This document shows, one piece after another, positions 9,466 to 17,581 of a stretch of 49,483 nt of DNA. How positions within the stretch are numbered: the stretch's first letter is position 1; every line of letters starts with the position of its first letter. The notes beneath the pieces are model-generated. The model searched no databases. It was not told the origin of the DNA and saw nothing but the letters and a program-made list of their open reading frames with translations. The position numbers and the translations under genes were made by a program. The stretch comes from Pseudomonadota bacterium. Its GTDB lineage: Bacteria; Pseudomonadota; Alphaproteobacteria; Acetobacterales; Acetobacteraceae. The DNA lies in assembly GCA_019351895.1 (NCBI GenBank), contig JABBOH010000014.1, positions 1-49,483 on the forward strand, in the 5' to 3' direction.

Positions 9466-10260
9466 ATGAGCCTGGGCGGTCTCCGCCGTCACCGAGCCGG
9501 GCCGCGTCTCGCCCTGGGCTGCGTGTCGGTAGCTTTCGCGCTGCTCGCCTGGCAGTCGGTGAACACGTTCCACATCATACCCTCGGGGTTGCTGGCGAGC
9601 CCGGCGCAGGTCGTCGCGGCCCTGATCGACATCTCCCGCCACGGCTATCGCGGTACCAGCCTCGGCGAGGATATCGGCGCGACGTTGCTGCGCGCGCTCG
9701 GCGGCTTTGCGGTCGGCACCATCGTCGGCGTGCCGCTCGGTCTCTGGATGGGCATGAACCGCTTCGCCGCCGCAGGCGCCAACTGGATCGTGCAGTTTCT
9801 CCGCCCGCTCCCCCCGCTGTCCTTTCTGGTCCTTCTGATGCTCTGGCTCGGCACCGGCGACGTGGCAAAAGTCGGCCTGCTCGCGCTCACCGCCTTCCCG
9901 ATCATCGCCAGCGCGACCTTCGCCGCCGTCGCCGCCGTGCCCGTGCAGAAAATCCAGGCCGCCGCTTCGCTCGGCGCCAGCCGGGGGCAGATTTTCCGCC
10001 ATGTGATGCTGCCGGCCGCCCTTCCGACCATCTCGACCGGGCTTCGCATTGCACTCGCCGCGGCCTTCTCGACCGTCGTCGCGGCCGAACTCATGGCCGG
10101 CAGCGACGGCCTCGGCTGGATGATCTTCTCGGCGAGCCAATTCCTGCGCAACGACATCATCCTGCTTGGCATCATCATCCTCGGCCTCCTCGGGATGGCT
10201 CTCAGCAGCCTTCTGCTCGGGCTCGATCGCGGGCTCATCCACTGGCGGGGACGGGAGTGA
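9466..10260 (+). CDS. ABC transporter permease, TauC/SsuC-like (first of two)
   Basis: One half of the inner-membrane channel of an ABC importer in the nitrate/sulfonate/taurine family. The 264-residue protein has about six hydrophobic helices and the cytoplasmic EAA loop that docks the ATPase (AAASLGASRGQIFRHVMLP, with the conserved A-x6-G pattern). FLRPLPPLSFLVLLMLWLGTGDVAKV is characteristic of TauC/SsuC proteins. Start is ATG 9466; a TTG immediately before it is in frame but unlikely. The next permease begins inside its stop codon (GTGA overlap), so the two are translationally coupled and probably form a heterodimer. Confidence 0.9.
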   Translation: MSLGGLRRHRAGPRLALGCVSVAFALLAWQSVNTFHIIPSGLLASPAQVVAALIDISRHGYRGTSLGEDIGATLLRALGGFAVGTIVGVPLGLWMGMNRFAAAGANWIVQFLRPLPPLSFLVLLMLWLGTGDVAKVGLLALTAFPIIASATFAAVAAVPVQKIQAAASLGASRGQIFRHVMLPAALPTISTGLRIALAAAFSTVVAAELMAGSDGLGWMIFSASQFLRNDIILLGIIILGLLGMALSSLLLGLDRGLIHWRGRE

Positions 10261-11033
10261 GACGCCTGCTCGACCGCCGTCCCTGGATCGTCACGCTGCT
10301 GAGCATCACGGCTGTCATCGCCGCCTGGGCGATCGCGACCGAGACCGGCGCCGTCAGCGACCTCCTGCTGCCCACTCCCGGCGAACTCTGGAGCGGGGCG
10401 GCGGACCTCGTCGTGAACGGCTACAAGGGCTACAGCCTGGGGGCCCATATCGGCCTCAGCCTGATGCGGGTGGCCGTCGGTTTCGGCATCGGCACCATCA
10501 TCGGCACGCTGCTTGGCCTGCTCATGGGCATGTCGCCGACCATCGACGCGCTGGCGGCGCCATATATCGAGTTTCTCCGTCCGCTGCCGCAGCTTGCCTA
10601 CCTCGTTCTGCTCATCATCTGGTTCGGCATCGGCGAGACGCCGAAGATCGTATTGCTCTTTCTCGCGGCACTTCCGGTGTCGGCCGTCGCCGCGCGGGAC
10701 GGGGTGCGCAACGTGTCTCCCCAGCGGGTGCAGGCCGCGCAGTCGCTCGGAGCCAGCCGGCTCCAGATTTTCCGCCATGTCGTGCTGCCTTCGGCGCTGG
10801 GCGAGATCTTTATCGGGGCGCGACTTTCGATTGGCATTGTTTATGCAACGCTTATTGCCGCCGAGATGATCGCGGGGGCGAGCGGCATCGGCTGGCTCAT
10901 TCTCGATGCCGGCCGGTTCCTGCGCAGCGACTACGTGATCGCCGGCATTCTGCTGATCGCGGCGATGGGCATGGGCCTTGACCGCGGACTTCTGCTGGCT
11001 CAGCGCCGGATCGTGCATTGGGCGGGAAAATGA
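10257..11033 (+). CDS. ABC transporter permease, TauC/SsuC-like (second of two)
   Basis: Second membrane subunit of the same importer, 258 residues with six or so predicted helices and an EAA loop (AAQSLGASRLQIFRHVVLP). It is clearly paralogous to the preceding permease (shared FLRPLPQLAYLVLLIIWFGIGETPKI), so the pair probably arose by duplication. Most TauABC/SsuABC systems use one permease as a homodimer, so two is less common. It starts with GTG overlapping the previous stop by four bases. Its own stop codon lies inside the left arm of the large inverted repeat at 11026-11083, which separates it from the binding-protein gene. Confidence 0.9.
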   Translation: MRRLLDRRPWIVTLLSITAVIAAWAIATETGAVSDLLLPTPGELWSGAADLVVNGYKGYSLGAHIGLSLMRVAVGFGIGTIIGTLLGLLMGMSPTIDALAAPYIEFLRPLPQLAYLVLLIIWFGIGETPKIVLLFLAALPVSAVAARDGVRNVSPQRVQAAQSLGASRLQIFRHVVLPSALGEIFIGARLSIGIVYATLIAAEMIAGASGIGWLILDAGRFLRSDYVIAGILLIAAMGMGLDRGLLLAQRRIVHWAGK

Positions 11034-11083
11034 ACGGACGTTTTTGCTTCTTTTTCCAAAAGGAAGCGCTTCCGTTCATTTTC
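11026..11083 (+). promoter_or_regulatory. Large two-stage inverted repeat between permease and binding-protein genes
   Basis: The outer arms GAAAATGAACGGA (11026-11038) and TCCGTTCATTTTC (11071-11083) are perfectly complementary over 13 bases. Within the loop, GCTTCTTTT (11046-11054) pairs with AAAGGAAGC (11059-11067), allowing one G-U pair, to give an inner hairpin. The left outer arm contains the TGA stop of the second permease. No proper T-run follows, so this is not a classical terminator. More likely roles are an mRNA-stabilising or processing hairpin setting the ratio of permease to binding protein, or an attenuator. The binding-protein Shine-Dalgarno (11116-11120) lies outside it. Confidence 0.65.
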
Positions 11084-11125
11084 ACAAAAAAGAGCTAACA
11101 AGTCTCATCCACTTTGGAGATACGC

Positions 11126-12151
11126 ATGACCGAGACGCCTCCTCTCAGCCGGCGCGGCGTGATCGCCGGTGCTACCGGCCTCGCCCTCGCCGCGGCGATA
11201 CCGCGCGCTCGCGCGGCCGCCCGCACGATCAACATCGGCTACTTCGTCGAGACCAAGCCGACAATGATCGCCAAGGCCCAGGGCTGGTTCGAGGGTGCGG
11301 CCAAGGCCAAGATCAACTGGGTGGAAATGGGCAGCGGCGCTCAGATCAATGCCGGCATGGTGGGCGGCAGCCTCGACATGGGTATCGGCATCGGCTCCTC
11401 GCCCGCCGCCGCGGGGCTGAGCCAGGGCATCCCCTACAAGGTCGTCGCCATGCTGGACAATATCGGGCCGGCCGAGGAAATGACCGTCCGCGCCTCCGAG
11501 CACATCACGCAGCCCTCCGACTTCATCGGCAAGAAGATCGCGACGCCGTTCGGATCGACCTCGCATTTCCGCCTCATAGGCTTCCTCAAGACGAACCATC
11601 TATCGCTGAGCCAGGTCACCGTGCTCGACCTGCCGCCCGAACAGATCGTCGCCGCGTGGAAGCGCGGCGATATCGACGCCGCCTATGTGTGGAGCCCTGC
11701 CAAGGCCGAGCTTCTGGCTGACGGCGGCGCCGTCTACAAGACTTACGACAAGCTCGACGCCGAGGGGTACGTCATCGCCGACCTCTTCGTCGCCCGCAAC
11801 GCCTTCGCACATGCCAACCCCGAGGCCGTGGCCGGTATCCTGGGCGCCTACGGCCGCGCGCTCGACATGTACAAGACGCAGCCCGATCAGGCGGCGGCGA
11901 TCGTCGGCAAGGCGGCGGGCGTGAGCGCTGCGGTCGCCGCGGCGAACCTCGCCGAATACGACTTCGTGCCGCTGAAGACGCAGCTCACGGCGCAATGGCT
12001 GGGGACGCCCGGGCATCCCGGCGCATTCGCGGCCGAGTTGGAGCATACGGCGCAGTTCCTGGTGGGTCAGAAGAGCATCCGGAAGGCCCGGCCTCTGACC
12101 GCCTATCAGAAGGGCATCGACACCAGCTATCTGGAAAAGGCCGTTGCCTGA
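11126..12151 (+). CDS. ABC transporter substrate-binding protein, TauA/SsuA-like, Tat-type signal
   Basis: Periplasmic ligand-binding component of the importer. The 341-residue protein begins with a twin-arginine-type signal (SRRGVIAGATGLALAAA, cleavage probably after ARA near residue 30), suggesting folded export by Tat. The mature part follows the NMT1/TauA fold: INIGYFVETKPTMIAKAQGWFEG, WVEMGSGAQINAGMVGGSLDMGIGIGSSP, then FIGKKIATPFGSTSHFRLIGFLK and AAWKRGDIDAAYVWSP. Start is ATG 11126 with GGAGA five bases upstream. This order (permeases, then binding protein, then ATPase) is unusual, as tau and ssu operons mostly start with the binding protein. The ligand cannot be read from sequence; taurine, another sulfonate or an omega-amino acid are candidates, given the aminotransferase downstream. 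Confidence 0.9.
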   Translation: MTETPPLSRRGVIAGATGLALAAAIPRARAAARTINIGYFVETKPTMIAKAQGWFEGAAKAKINWVEMGSGAQINAGMVGGSLDMGIGIGSSPAAAGLSQGIPYKVVAMLDNIGPAEEMTVRASEHITQPSDFIGKKIATPFGSTSHFRLIGFLKTNHLSLSQVTVLDLPPEQIVAAWKRGDIDAAYVWSPAKAELLADGGAVYKTYDKLDAEGYVIADLFVARNAFAHANPEAVAGILGAYGRALDMYKTQPDQAAAIVGKAAGVSAAVAAANLAEYDFVPLKTQLTAQWLGTPGHPGAFAAELEHTAQFLVGQKSIRKARPLTAYQKGIDTSYLEKAVA

Positions 12152-12962
12152 CCAGCCGCTCGCGGAAACGCTGACGGCGTCCGCGGACGCTTTCGTCCGT
12201 TTCGAGGGCGTCTCGGTGACCTACGGCTCGGGAACAGCGCAGGCGACGCCCGCGCTGTCGCCGACCGACCTCGCTTTCGCGCGCGGCGATTTCGTCTGCA
12301 TCGTGGGTCCGTCCGGCTGCGGCAAGACGACGCTGATGCAGACGCTCGCCGGGTTCCTCCCCCCCACCGGAGGCCGCGTCAGCGTCGGCGGGGTGGAGGT
12401 CTCCGGTCCCGGGCCGGACCGGGGCGTCGTCTTCCAGCAGGCGGCGCTGTTTCCCTGGAAGACCGTTGCCGCCAATGCCGGTTTCGGCCCCGCCATGCGC
12501 GGTCTGCCCCGCACCGAGCAGAAAGAGCGCGTCGAATACTGGCTGCGCTCGGTCGGGCTGTGGGATTTCCGCGACCGCTACCCCTATCAGCTGTCGGGCG
12601 GAATGCAGCAGCGCCTCGCCATCGCGCGCGCGCTCGCGAACGAACCCGAGTTGCTGCTGATGGACGAGCCCTTCGGCGCGCTCGACGCCCTGACGCGCGA
12701 AAAGATGCAGGAGGAGCTTCACGCGGTCTGGAAGCGGCGCGGCATGACGGTGCTGTTCATCACCCACAGCGTCGATGAGGCGGTCTATCTCGGCACCGAA
12801 GTCGTGGTGATGTCCCGGCGTCCGGGCCGCATTCTGGAGCGCATCCCGGCACCCTTCGCGCGCATCGCCGGCGAGCGCGATATTCGCCGCATCAAGGCGG
12901 GTGCCGATTTCGTGGCGCTGCGGGAGCAGGTTCTGGAGCTGATCTGGGGCGAGGGCGGCTGA
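12144..12962 (+). CDS. ABC transporter ATP-binding protein, TauB/SsuB-like
   Basis: Cytoplasmic ATPase that powers the importer. The 272-residue protein has Walker [11 protein letters not shown], a Q-loop in [15 protein letters not shown], the ABC signature [15 protein letters not shown], Walker [13 protein letters not shown] and the switch His in [25 protein letters not shown] is typical of the nitrate/sulfonate/taurine subfamily. The likely start is TTG 12144, which overlaps the end of the binding-protein gene by 8 bases and has GGAAAAGG just upstream; no ATG is available before the domain begins. The overlap indicates translational coupling to the binding protein. Confidence 0.93.
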   Translation: MPDQPLAETLTASADAFVRFEGVSVTYGSGTAQATPALSPTDLAFARGDFVCIVGPSGCGKTTLMQTLAGFLPPTGGRVSVGGVEVSGPGPDRGVVFQQAALFPWKTVAANAGFGPAMRGLPRTEQKERVEYWLRSVGLWDFRDRYPYQLSGGMQQRLAIARALANEPELLLMDEPFGALDALTREKMQEELHAVWKRRGMTVLFITHSVDEAVYLGTEVVVMSRRPGRILERIPAPFARIAGERDIRRIKAGADFVALREQVLELIWGEGG

Positions 12963-13034
12963 GCGGGCAGGGCTGGCGCGGCCCTGCGGGAGGTCTATAA
13001 CAACGGTCTTCATGCGCCGATGAGGTCTCAAGCG

Positions 13035-14360
13035 ATGGATACCGCGCCCGCCCTGTTCAACGAGCCGCTCGACAACCACTGGATGCCCTATACTGCCAAC
13101 CGACAGTTCCGCGAGGCGCCGCGGATCATCGTGCGCGCCGAGGGCATCCATTATTGGAACCCGCAAGGCGAGCGGCTGATCGACGCGATTTCCGGTCTCT
13201 ACACCACGCCCGCGGGCCACGGCCGGGCGGAAATCCGCGAGGCGGTGACGAAGCAGATGGCGGAGCTCGACTACGCGCCCGCCTTCCAGTTCGGAACGCC
13301 CGGCTCCTTCCGCCTTGCGACCGAGCTTGTCGCCATCACCCCCGGCGACCTCAACCGCATCTTCTTTACCGGCGGCGGATCGGAGGCGGTCGAGACCTCG
13401 CTCAAGATTGCGATCAACTACCATCGCGCGCGGGGAGAGGGGCAGCGGCTGCGCTTCGTCGGCCGTGAAAAGGGTTACCACGGCGTCAACTTCGGTGGCT
13501 GGTCGGTCGGCGGCATGGTCAAGAACCGGCAGATGTTCGGCATGGGTCTGCCGGGCGTCTCGCATATCCGGCATACCATGATCCCCGAGAACCGCTTCAC
13601 GATGGGCCAGGGCGAGCATGGCGGCGAGATGCTGGCCGACGACCTGCAGCGCCATATCGACCTCTACGGCGGCGATACGATCGCGGCCTGCATCGTGGAG
13701 CCGATTTCCGGCTCTGTCGGCATCCTCGTGCCGCCCAAGGGATACCTCGAGCGGCTGCGGGCGATCTGCGACAAGCACGGCATCCTGCTGATTTTCGATG
13801 AGGTGATCTGCGGATTTGGCCGCACCGGTCATGCTTTCGGCGCGCATGCCTTCGGGGTGACGCCGGATATCATGACGATGGCGAAGGCTATCAACAACGG
13901 CAACATTCCCATGGGCGCCGTCGCCGTGCGGGAAGGCATCTGCCAGACGATCATGGATGTGGCGGCGCCCGATGCGATCGAGTTCTTCCACGGCTACACC
14001 TATTCCGCGCATCCGGTGGCTTGCGCCGCGGCCATCGCCACGCTCCGTATCTATCAAGACGAGGACCTTTTCGGGCGGGCGCAGGCGCTGTCTCCCTACT
14101 TCCTCGATCTCATCGCGGGCATGCGCGATCTGCCGATCGTGACGGATACGCGGGGCTTCGGCCTGCTCGGCGCTTTCGACCTCGCGGCGGGGAGCGCGCC
14201 GGGCGCTCGCGGGTTCGAGATGATGAAGAAATGCTTCAGCGCCGGCCTGGTTGTCCGGCTGGCGGGCGACACCGTCATTCTGGCGCCTCCCTTCATCGCC
14301 GAGAAAACGGATCTCGACGAGATGTTCACGATCCTTCGCCGCGTGCTCACGACCATCTGA
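13035..14360 (+). CDS. Omega-amino-acid:pyruvate aminotransferase (class III, PLP)
   Basis: Likely moves the terminal amino group of an omega-amino compound (beta-alanine, taurine, a diamine or similar) to pyruvate, giving alanine and an aldehyde. The 441-residue protein tracks the Pseudomonas beta-alanine:pyruvate aminotransferase: LDNHWMPYTANRQFRE, LIDAISGLYTTPAGHGR, FFTGGGSEAVETSLKIA, GREKGYHGVN, CIVEPISGS, LIFDEVICGFGRTG (PLP-binding Asp), the Schiff-base Lys in MTMAKAINNGNIPMGAV, and HGYTYSAHPVACAAA. I choose ATG 13035, which has GAGG nine bases before it, over ATG 13020, which has no ribosome site. It follows the transporter ATPase by 72 bp, so probably degrades what the transporter brings in. 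Substrate specificity is inferred from context only. Confidence 0.9.
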   Translation: MDTAPALFNEPLDNHWMPYTANRQFREAPRIIVRAEGIHYWNPQGERLIDAISGLYTTPAGHGRAEIREAVTKQMAELDYAPAFQFGTPGSFRLATELVAITPGDLNRIFFTGGGSEAVETSLKIAINYHRARGEGQRLRFVGREKGYHGVNFGGWSVGGMVKNRQMFGMGLPGVSHIRHTMIPENRFTMGQGEHGGEMLADDLQRHIDLYGGDTIAACIVEPISGSVGILVPPKGYLERLRAICDKHGILLIFDEVICGFGRTGHAFGAHAFGVTPDIMTMAKAINNGNIPMGAVAVREGICQTIMDVAAPDAIEFFHGYTYSAHPVACAAAIATLRIYQDEDLFGRAQALSPYFLDLIAGMRDLPIVTDTRGFGLLGAFDLAAGSAPGARGFEMMKKCFSAGLVVRLAGDTVILAPPFIAEKTDLDEMFTILRRVLTTI

Positions 14361-14367
14361 GACGCCG

Positions 14368-14402
14368 GGATCGCCCATTCCCCGGTGCGGGGTGGGCGAT
14401 CC
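14368..14402 (+). terminator. Strong hairpin after the aminotransferase gene
   Basis: GGATCGCCCA (14368-14377) is perfectly complementary to TGGGCGATCC (14393-14402). An inner CCCC/GGGG stem lies between them, with a two-base bulge. It starts 7 bases after the aminotransferase stop. Only a weak T-rich run follows, so it may end or stabilise the transporter-aminotransferase transcript. Confidence 0.6.
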
Positions 14403-14655
14403 ACGGCTTTCTCGTGCCTGGATTAAGTGTTTAGCCAGAGCCCCCGCTCGTCATGACGGGTGGAGCGGTCCAGACCGCCCCTAGCCGCTGAGCCCGTCGC
14501 GCGGCCCTTCAGGCGCCAAGAAAACCGTTGACGCATAGCGGCGGATGCGGAACAAGCACGGAAGAAATCACTCTGATTCGTGATTCGTCCTGGACAGGCC
14601 GGTCACCTTCGCGGCAGTGCTCGTAAGACTTGTTTCGGTATTTTAAGAGGTTTCG

Positions 14656-14925
14656 ATGTCGAAAGCGTTTCTTGCCCAGGTCATCCAGGATTCTGCCGAA
14701 ACCACGGGCGTTGCCGCGAACCGCGCCGCGACCGACGTGATGGACGCCATCGTGCGGGAGTTGAAGAAAAGCGGCCGCTTCACCCTGCCGAGCTTCGGCA
14801 CCTTCATCGTCCGCAAGACGAAGGCGCGGAAGGGGCTCAACCCGCGCACCGGCGAGTCGATCAAGGTCAAAGCCGGCAAGACCGTGCGCTTCAAGGCCTC
14901 GCCATCCCTCAAGAAGGTCGTGTAG
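14656..14925 (+). CDS. HU-family DNA-binding protein
   Basis: Small nucleoid protein (89 residues) that bends DNA as a dimer. It has the HU/IHF layout: N-terminal helices (SKAFLAQVIQDSAETTGVAANRAATDVMDAIV), the turn SGRFTLPSFGTFIV in place of the usual GFGTF, and the DNA-embracing beta-arm around RKGLNPRTGESIKVKAGKTVRFKAS with the conserved Asn-Pro-Arg-Thr-Gly. It ends in a basic LKKVV. Start is ATG 14656 with GAGG just upstream. The sequence is somewhat divergent from the main alphaproteobacterial HU, so this may be an accessory paralogue. hutI follows after 27 bp in the same direction. Confidence 0.9.
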   Translation: MSKAFLAQVIQDSAETTGVAANRAATDVMDAIVRELKKSGRFTLPSFGTFIVRKTKARKGLNPRTGESIKVKAGKTVRFKASPSLKKVV

Positions 14926-14952
14926 CCGTCACGGTTTTTCTCGGAGGCGGCG

Positions 14953-16188
14953 GTGCCTGAGCGCTTCGATCGCCTGTGGCGTGGCGGGCGGCTGGCGACG
15001 ATGGCCGGCACGAGACCGGGCGCCGATGCGCCCGGTCTCGGCATTGTCGAGGCCGCTGCCATCGGCACGATCGACGGCCGCATCGCATTCGTGGGTCCCG
15101 AGTCGAGCCTGTCGGCCGATGTATCGGCGGCCGAAATCATCCATCTTGACGGTCGTTGGGTCACCCCCGGTCTTGTCGATTGCCACACGCACCTTGTCTA
15201 TGCGGGCAACCGGGCCGCCGAATGGGAGATGCGGCTCGCGGGCGCCACCTATCAGGACATCGCCCGTGCCGGTGGCGGCATCCTGTCCTCCGTCCGGGCG
15301 GTCCGAGCGGCGAGCGAGGAGACGCTGCGTGCGGAAGCGCTCGCGCGGCTCGACCGGATGACGGCCGAGGGCGTAACGACACTGGAAGCCAAGTCGGGCT
15401 ACGGGCTCGACCTTGTCCAGGAAACCAAGCTCCTCCGCGTGGCGCGCAGCCTCGGCGAGGTGCGAAACCTCCGCGTCGTCACCACCTTCCTCGGCGCCCA
15501 TGCGCTGCCGCCGGAGGCGGAGGGCGACCGCGAAGCCTTCATCGATCTCATCTGCAACGATATGCTGCCCGCCATCGCGACCGCTCGGCTGGCCGATGCG
15601 GTCGATGGTTTCTGCGAGGGCATTGCCTTCTCTCCCGCCCAGATCGCGCGCGTCTTCACTGCGGCGCGGTCGCTCGGCCTGCCGGTGAAACTCCATGCCG
15701 ATCAGCTTTCGAACGGCGGCGGGGCGGCGCTCGCCGCGCAGTTCGGCGCGCTGTCGGCGGATCATGTCGAATACACCGATGAGGACGGCGCGGCGGCGAT
15801 GGGGAAGGCGGGGACCGTCGCGGTTCTGCTCCCCGGCGCATTCTACATGCTGCGCGAGCGGCAGGCGCCGCCTGTCGCGGCATTCCGGCGGCATGGCGTC
15901 CGCATGGCCGTCGCGACCGACTGCAACCCCGGCACAGCGCCGCTGGTGTCGCTACTGCTCACGATGAACATGGCCGCGACGCTGTTCGGCCTGACCGTGG
16001 ACGAGGTGCTGACGGGCGTCACGCGCGAGGCGGCCCGCGCGCTCGGCCGTCTCGACAGCATCGGGTCCCTCGAAGTCGGCAAGGTTTGCGACCTCGCGAT
16101 CTGGTCGGTGGATCGGCCGGCCGAGATTTTTCATACGCTCGGCCACAACCCGCTCCATGCGCGGGTCTTCGGCGGGCTTACGGCTTAA
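14953..16188 (+). CDS. hutI: Imidazolonepropionase
   Basis: Third step of histidine degradation: hydrolyses 4-imidazolone-5-propanoate to N-formimino-glutamate in the cytoplasm. The 411-residue amidohydrolase has the metal-binding [25 protein letters not shown] near residues 76-100, [19 protein letters not shown], the His of [35 protein letters not shown], and the metal Asp region [11 protein letters not shown]. All expected metal and substrate residues are visible. Start is GTG 14953 with CGGAGG upstream. The other hut genes (hutH, hutU, hutG or hutF) are not in this window, so the pathway must be completed elsewhere. Its end overlaps a small convergent gene by 11 bp. Confidence 0.95.
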   Translation: MPERFDRLWRGGRLATMAGTRPGADAPGLGIVEAAAIGTIDGRIAFVGPESSLSADVSAAEIIHLDGRWVTPGLVDCHTHLVYAGNRAAEWEMRLAGATYQDIARAGGGILSSVRAVRAASEETLRAEALARLDRMTAEGVTTLEAKSGYGLDLVQETKLLRVARSLGEVRNLRVVTTFLGAHALPPEAEGDREAFIDLICNDMLPAIATARLADAVDGFCEGIAFSPAQIARVFTAARSLGLPVKLHADQLSNGGGAALAAQFGALSADHVEYTDEDGAAAMGKAGTVAVLLPGAFYMLRERQAPPVAAFRRHGVRMAVATDCNPGTAPLVSLLLTMNMAATLFGLTVDEVLTGVTREAARALGRLDSIGSLEVGKVCDLAIWSVDRPAEIFHTLGHNPLHARVFGGLTA

Positions 16189-16384
16189 CCCGATCCCGGC
16201 GCTGCTGCTGCTCGATCGGCGTCTCGTCCGGTTCCTCGCCGCCGCCGCGCACCTCGGCTTCCGGGCCGATGCCGGGCTGCGAAGGCTTTCCAGGCTTTCC
16301 CGGCTTTCCTGGCCTGGGAAGGGGGCCGGACGAGCCGGTGCTGTCATCGGCGGGTCGGTCGACCGGAAGATCGTCGGGCGCCAT
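16178..16384 (-). CDS. Small Pro/Gly-rich protein of unknown function
   Basis: I do not recognise this gene. It encodes 68 residues and starts at ATG 16384 with a strong AAGGAG six bases upstream, the main reason to believe it is real. The product is highly charged and rich in Pro and Gly, with a collagen-like [15 protein letters not shown] near its middle and a tail [19 protein letters not shown]. It has no hydrophobic segment and is probably disordered and cytoplasmic. It is convergent with hutI, overlapping the last 11 bases. The opposite strand is also open here, so absence of expression remains possible. Confidence 0.5.
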   Translation of the reverse strand: MAPDDLPVDRPADDSTGSSGPLPRPGKPGKPGKPSQPGIGPEAEVRGGGEEPDETPIEQQQRRDRVKP

Positions 16385-16570
16385 CGGAACTCCTTCGCGG
16401 CTGCGGCGGAACTCCACGGTAAGTGGGGTGCGGCATACGGGGCGGTAGGGGGGGCTTCGGCCGCGCGCTCTCAGTCCCCCGAGGGTGGCCCGCCGCGAAA
16501 TTGTTTCGTAAGATCACTGCGCATTCGATAGTGTCACCGAAGTTTCTCAGGGGGCGTCAGCGGAACAGGC

Positions 16571-17581
16571 ATGGAAGCAACGAGCGATATCGCCTGGATC
16601 GAGGCCGCGCGCGCGATCGTCGAACCGGATCAGGGGAGCCAGCCTGTGCTCGATCTGATCAACGCCGCCGAGAAGAGCATCTGCCTCAAGATGTTCACCT
16701 TCACGGCGGATGATATCGCCGAGGCGCTGCTCGCCGCCAAGGCGCGCGGCGTCGATGTTCGGATCATGCTCAACCCGGCCCGCTCCTCGGGCAGCCGCGC
16801 CAATGACGACATGAAGCTGCGCCTGCAGGCGGGCGGCTGCACCGTGATCTGGAGCAGCCCGGCCTTTGCCGTGACGCATGAGAAGTCGATGGTCATCGAC
16901 GGCCGCACGGCGCTGATCGCGACCTTCAACTTCGGCGTCAAATACTTCACCGCCACCCGCGACTACGGCATCGTGACCGAGGACGCCACAGCGATCGCGG
17001 AGATGGAGCGCTGTTTCGAGGCCGACTGGAACCGGCGCGAGTTCAAGCGCCCGGAGACGAGCGCGCTCGTCTGGAGCAATAGTGGTTCGCGCACGCTGAT
17101 GTGCCATTTCATCGACACGGCGAGGCACACGCTCGAGGTTCAGCATCCTAAGTTTGTCGACGCGGTGGTGCTGGACCGGCTGATCCAGGCGCATGAGCGG
17201 GGCGTCCGCGTCCGCGTGCTCTGCGGCGGCAAGCATGGCATCAGCACCTGGGATATCCTCGACACCTTCGCCTCGCTGCGGCTGATGAAGCTGAACGGCA
17301 TCAAGATCCGCAAGCAGAAGCGTCTGCGGCTCCATGCCAAGCTGCTCCTGGCCGATGACAGCACGGCGCTCGTCGGTTCGATGAACATCGACCGCAGCGC
17401 CTTCGACCTGCGCCGTGAACTCGGCTGCTTCGTCAAGGACCCGGCCGCGATCGCCGCCCTCGGCAACACCTTCAGCGAGGACTGGCACGAGGCGAGCCAT
17501 TACGATCCGCCCGATCCGCTGACCGTTGAACTCGTGACCGAGGACGACCATCCCCATGACTCCGAACTCGTCCACGAGTGA
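16571..17581 (+). CDS. Phospholipase-D-like (HKD) protein
   Basis: Member of the PLD superfamily, whose members cleave or transfer phosphodiester bonds (phospholipases, cardiolipin synthases, some nucleases). The 336-residue protein has two catalytic HKD motifs: H103-x-K105-x4-D110 (THEKSMVID) and H255-x-K257-x4-D262 (LHAKLLLADD), each followed by the usual Asn (N120 in TFNFG, N272 in GSMNID). Both motifs are complete, so it should be active. No signal peptide or membrane helix is seen, which argues against a cardiolipin synthase of ClsA type. The chromate transporter gene starts 26 bases before its stop, so they are probably co-expressed. The actual substrate cannot be inferred. Confidence 0.82.
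   Translation: MEATSDIAWIEAARAIVEPDQGSQPVLDLINAAEKSICLKMFTFTADDIAEALLAAKARGVDVRIMLNPARSSGSRANDDMKLRLQAGGCTVIWSSPAFAVTHEKSMVIDGRTALIATFNFGVKYFTATRDYGIVTEDATAIAEMERCFEADWNRREFKRPETSALVWSNSGSRTLMCHFIDTARHTLEVQHPKFVDAVVLDRLIQAHERGVRVRVLCGGKHGISTWDILDTFASLRLMKLNGIKIRKQKRLRLHAKLLLADDSTALVGSMNIDRSAFDLRRELGCFVKDPAAIAALGNTFSEDWHEASHYDPPDPLTVELVTEDDHPHDSELVHE

Noticed and set aside
11985-14378. 797-codon minus-strand frame opposite the ATPase and aminotransferase genes
   Set aside because: Low-complexity charged translation with no recognisable domain; the plus-strand genes underneath are unmistakable.
14953-16188. hutI as part of a complete histidine-degradation operon
   Set aside because: No hutH, hutU, hutG, hutF or hutC gene is found on either side. 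It stands alone between an HU-like gene and the PLD-like gene.
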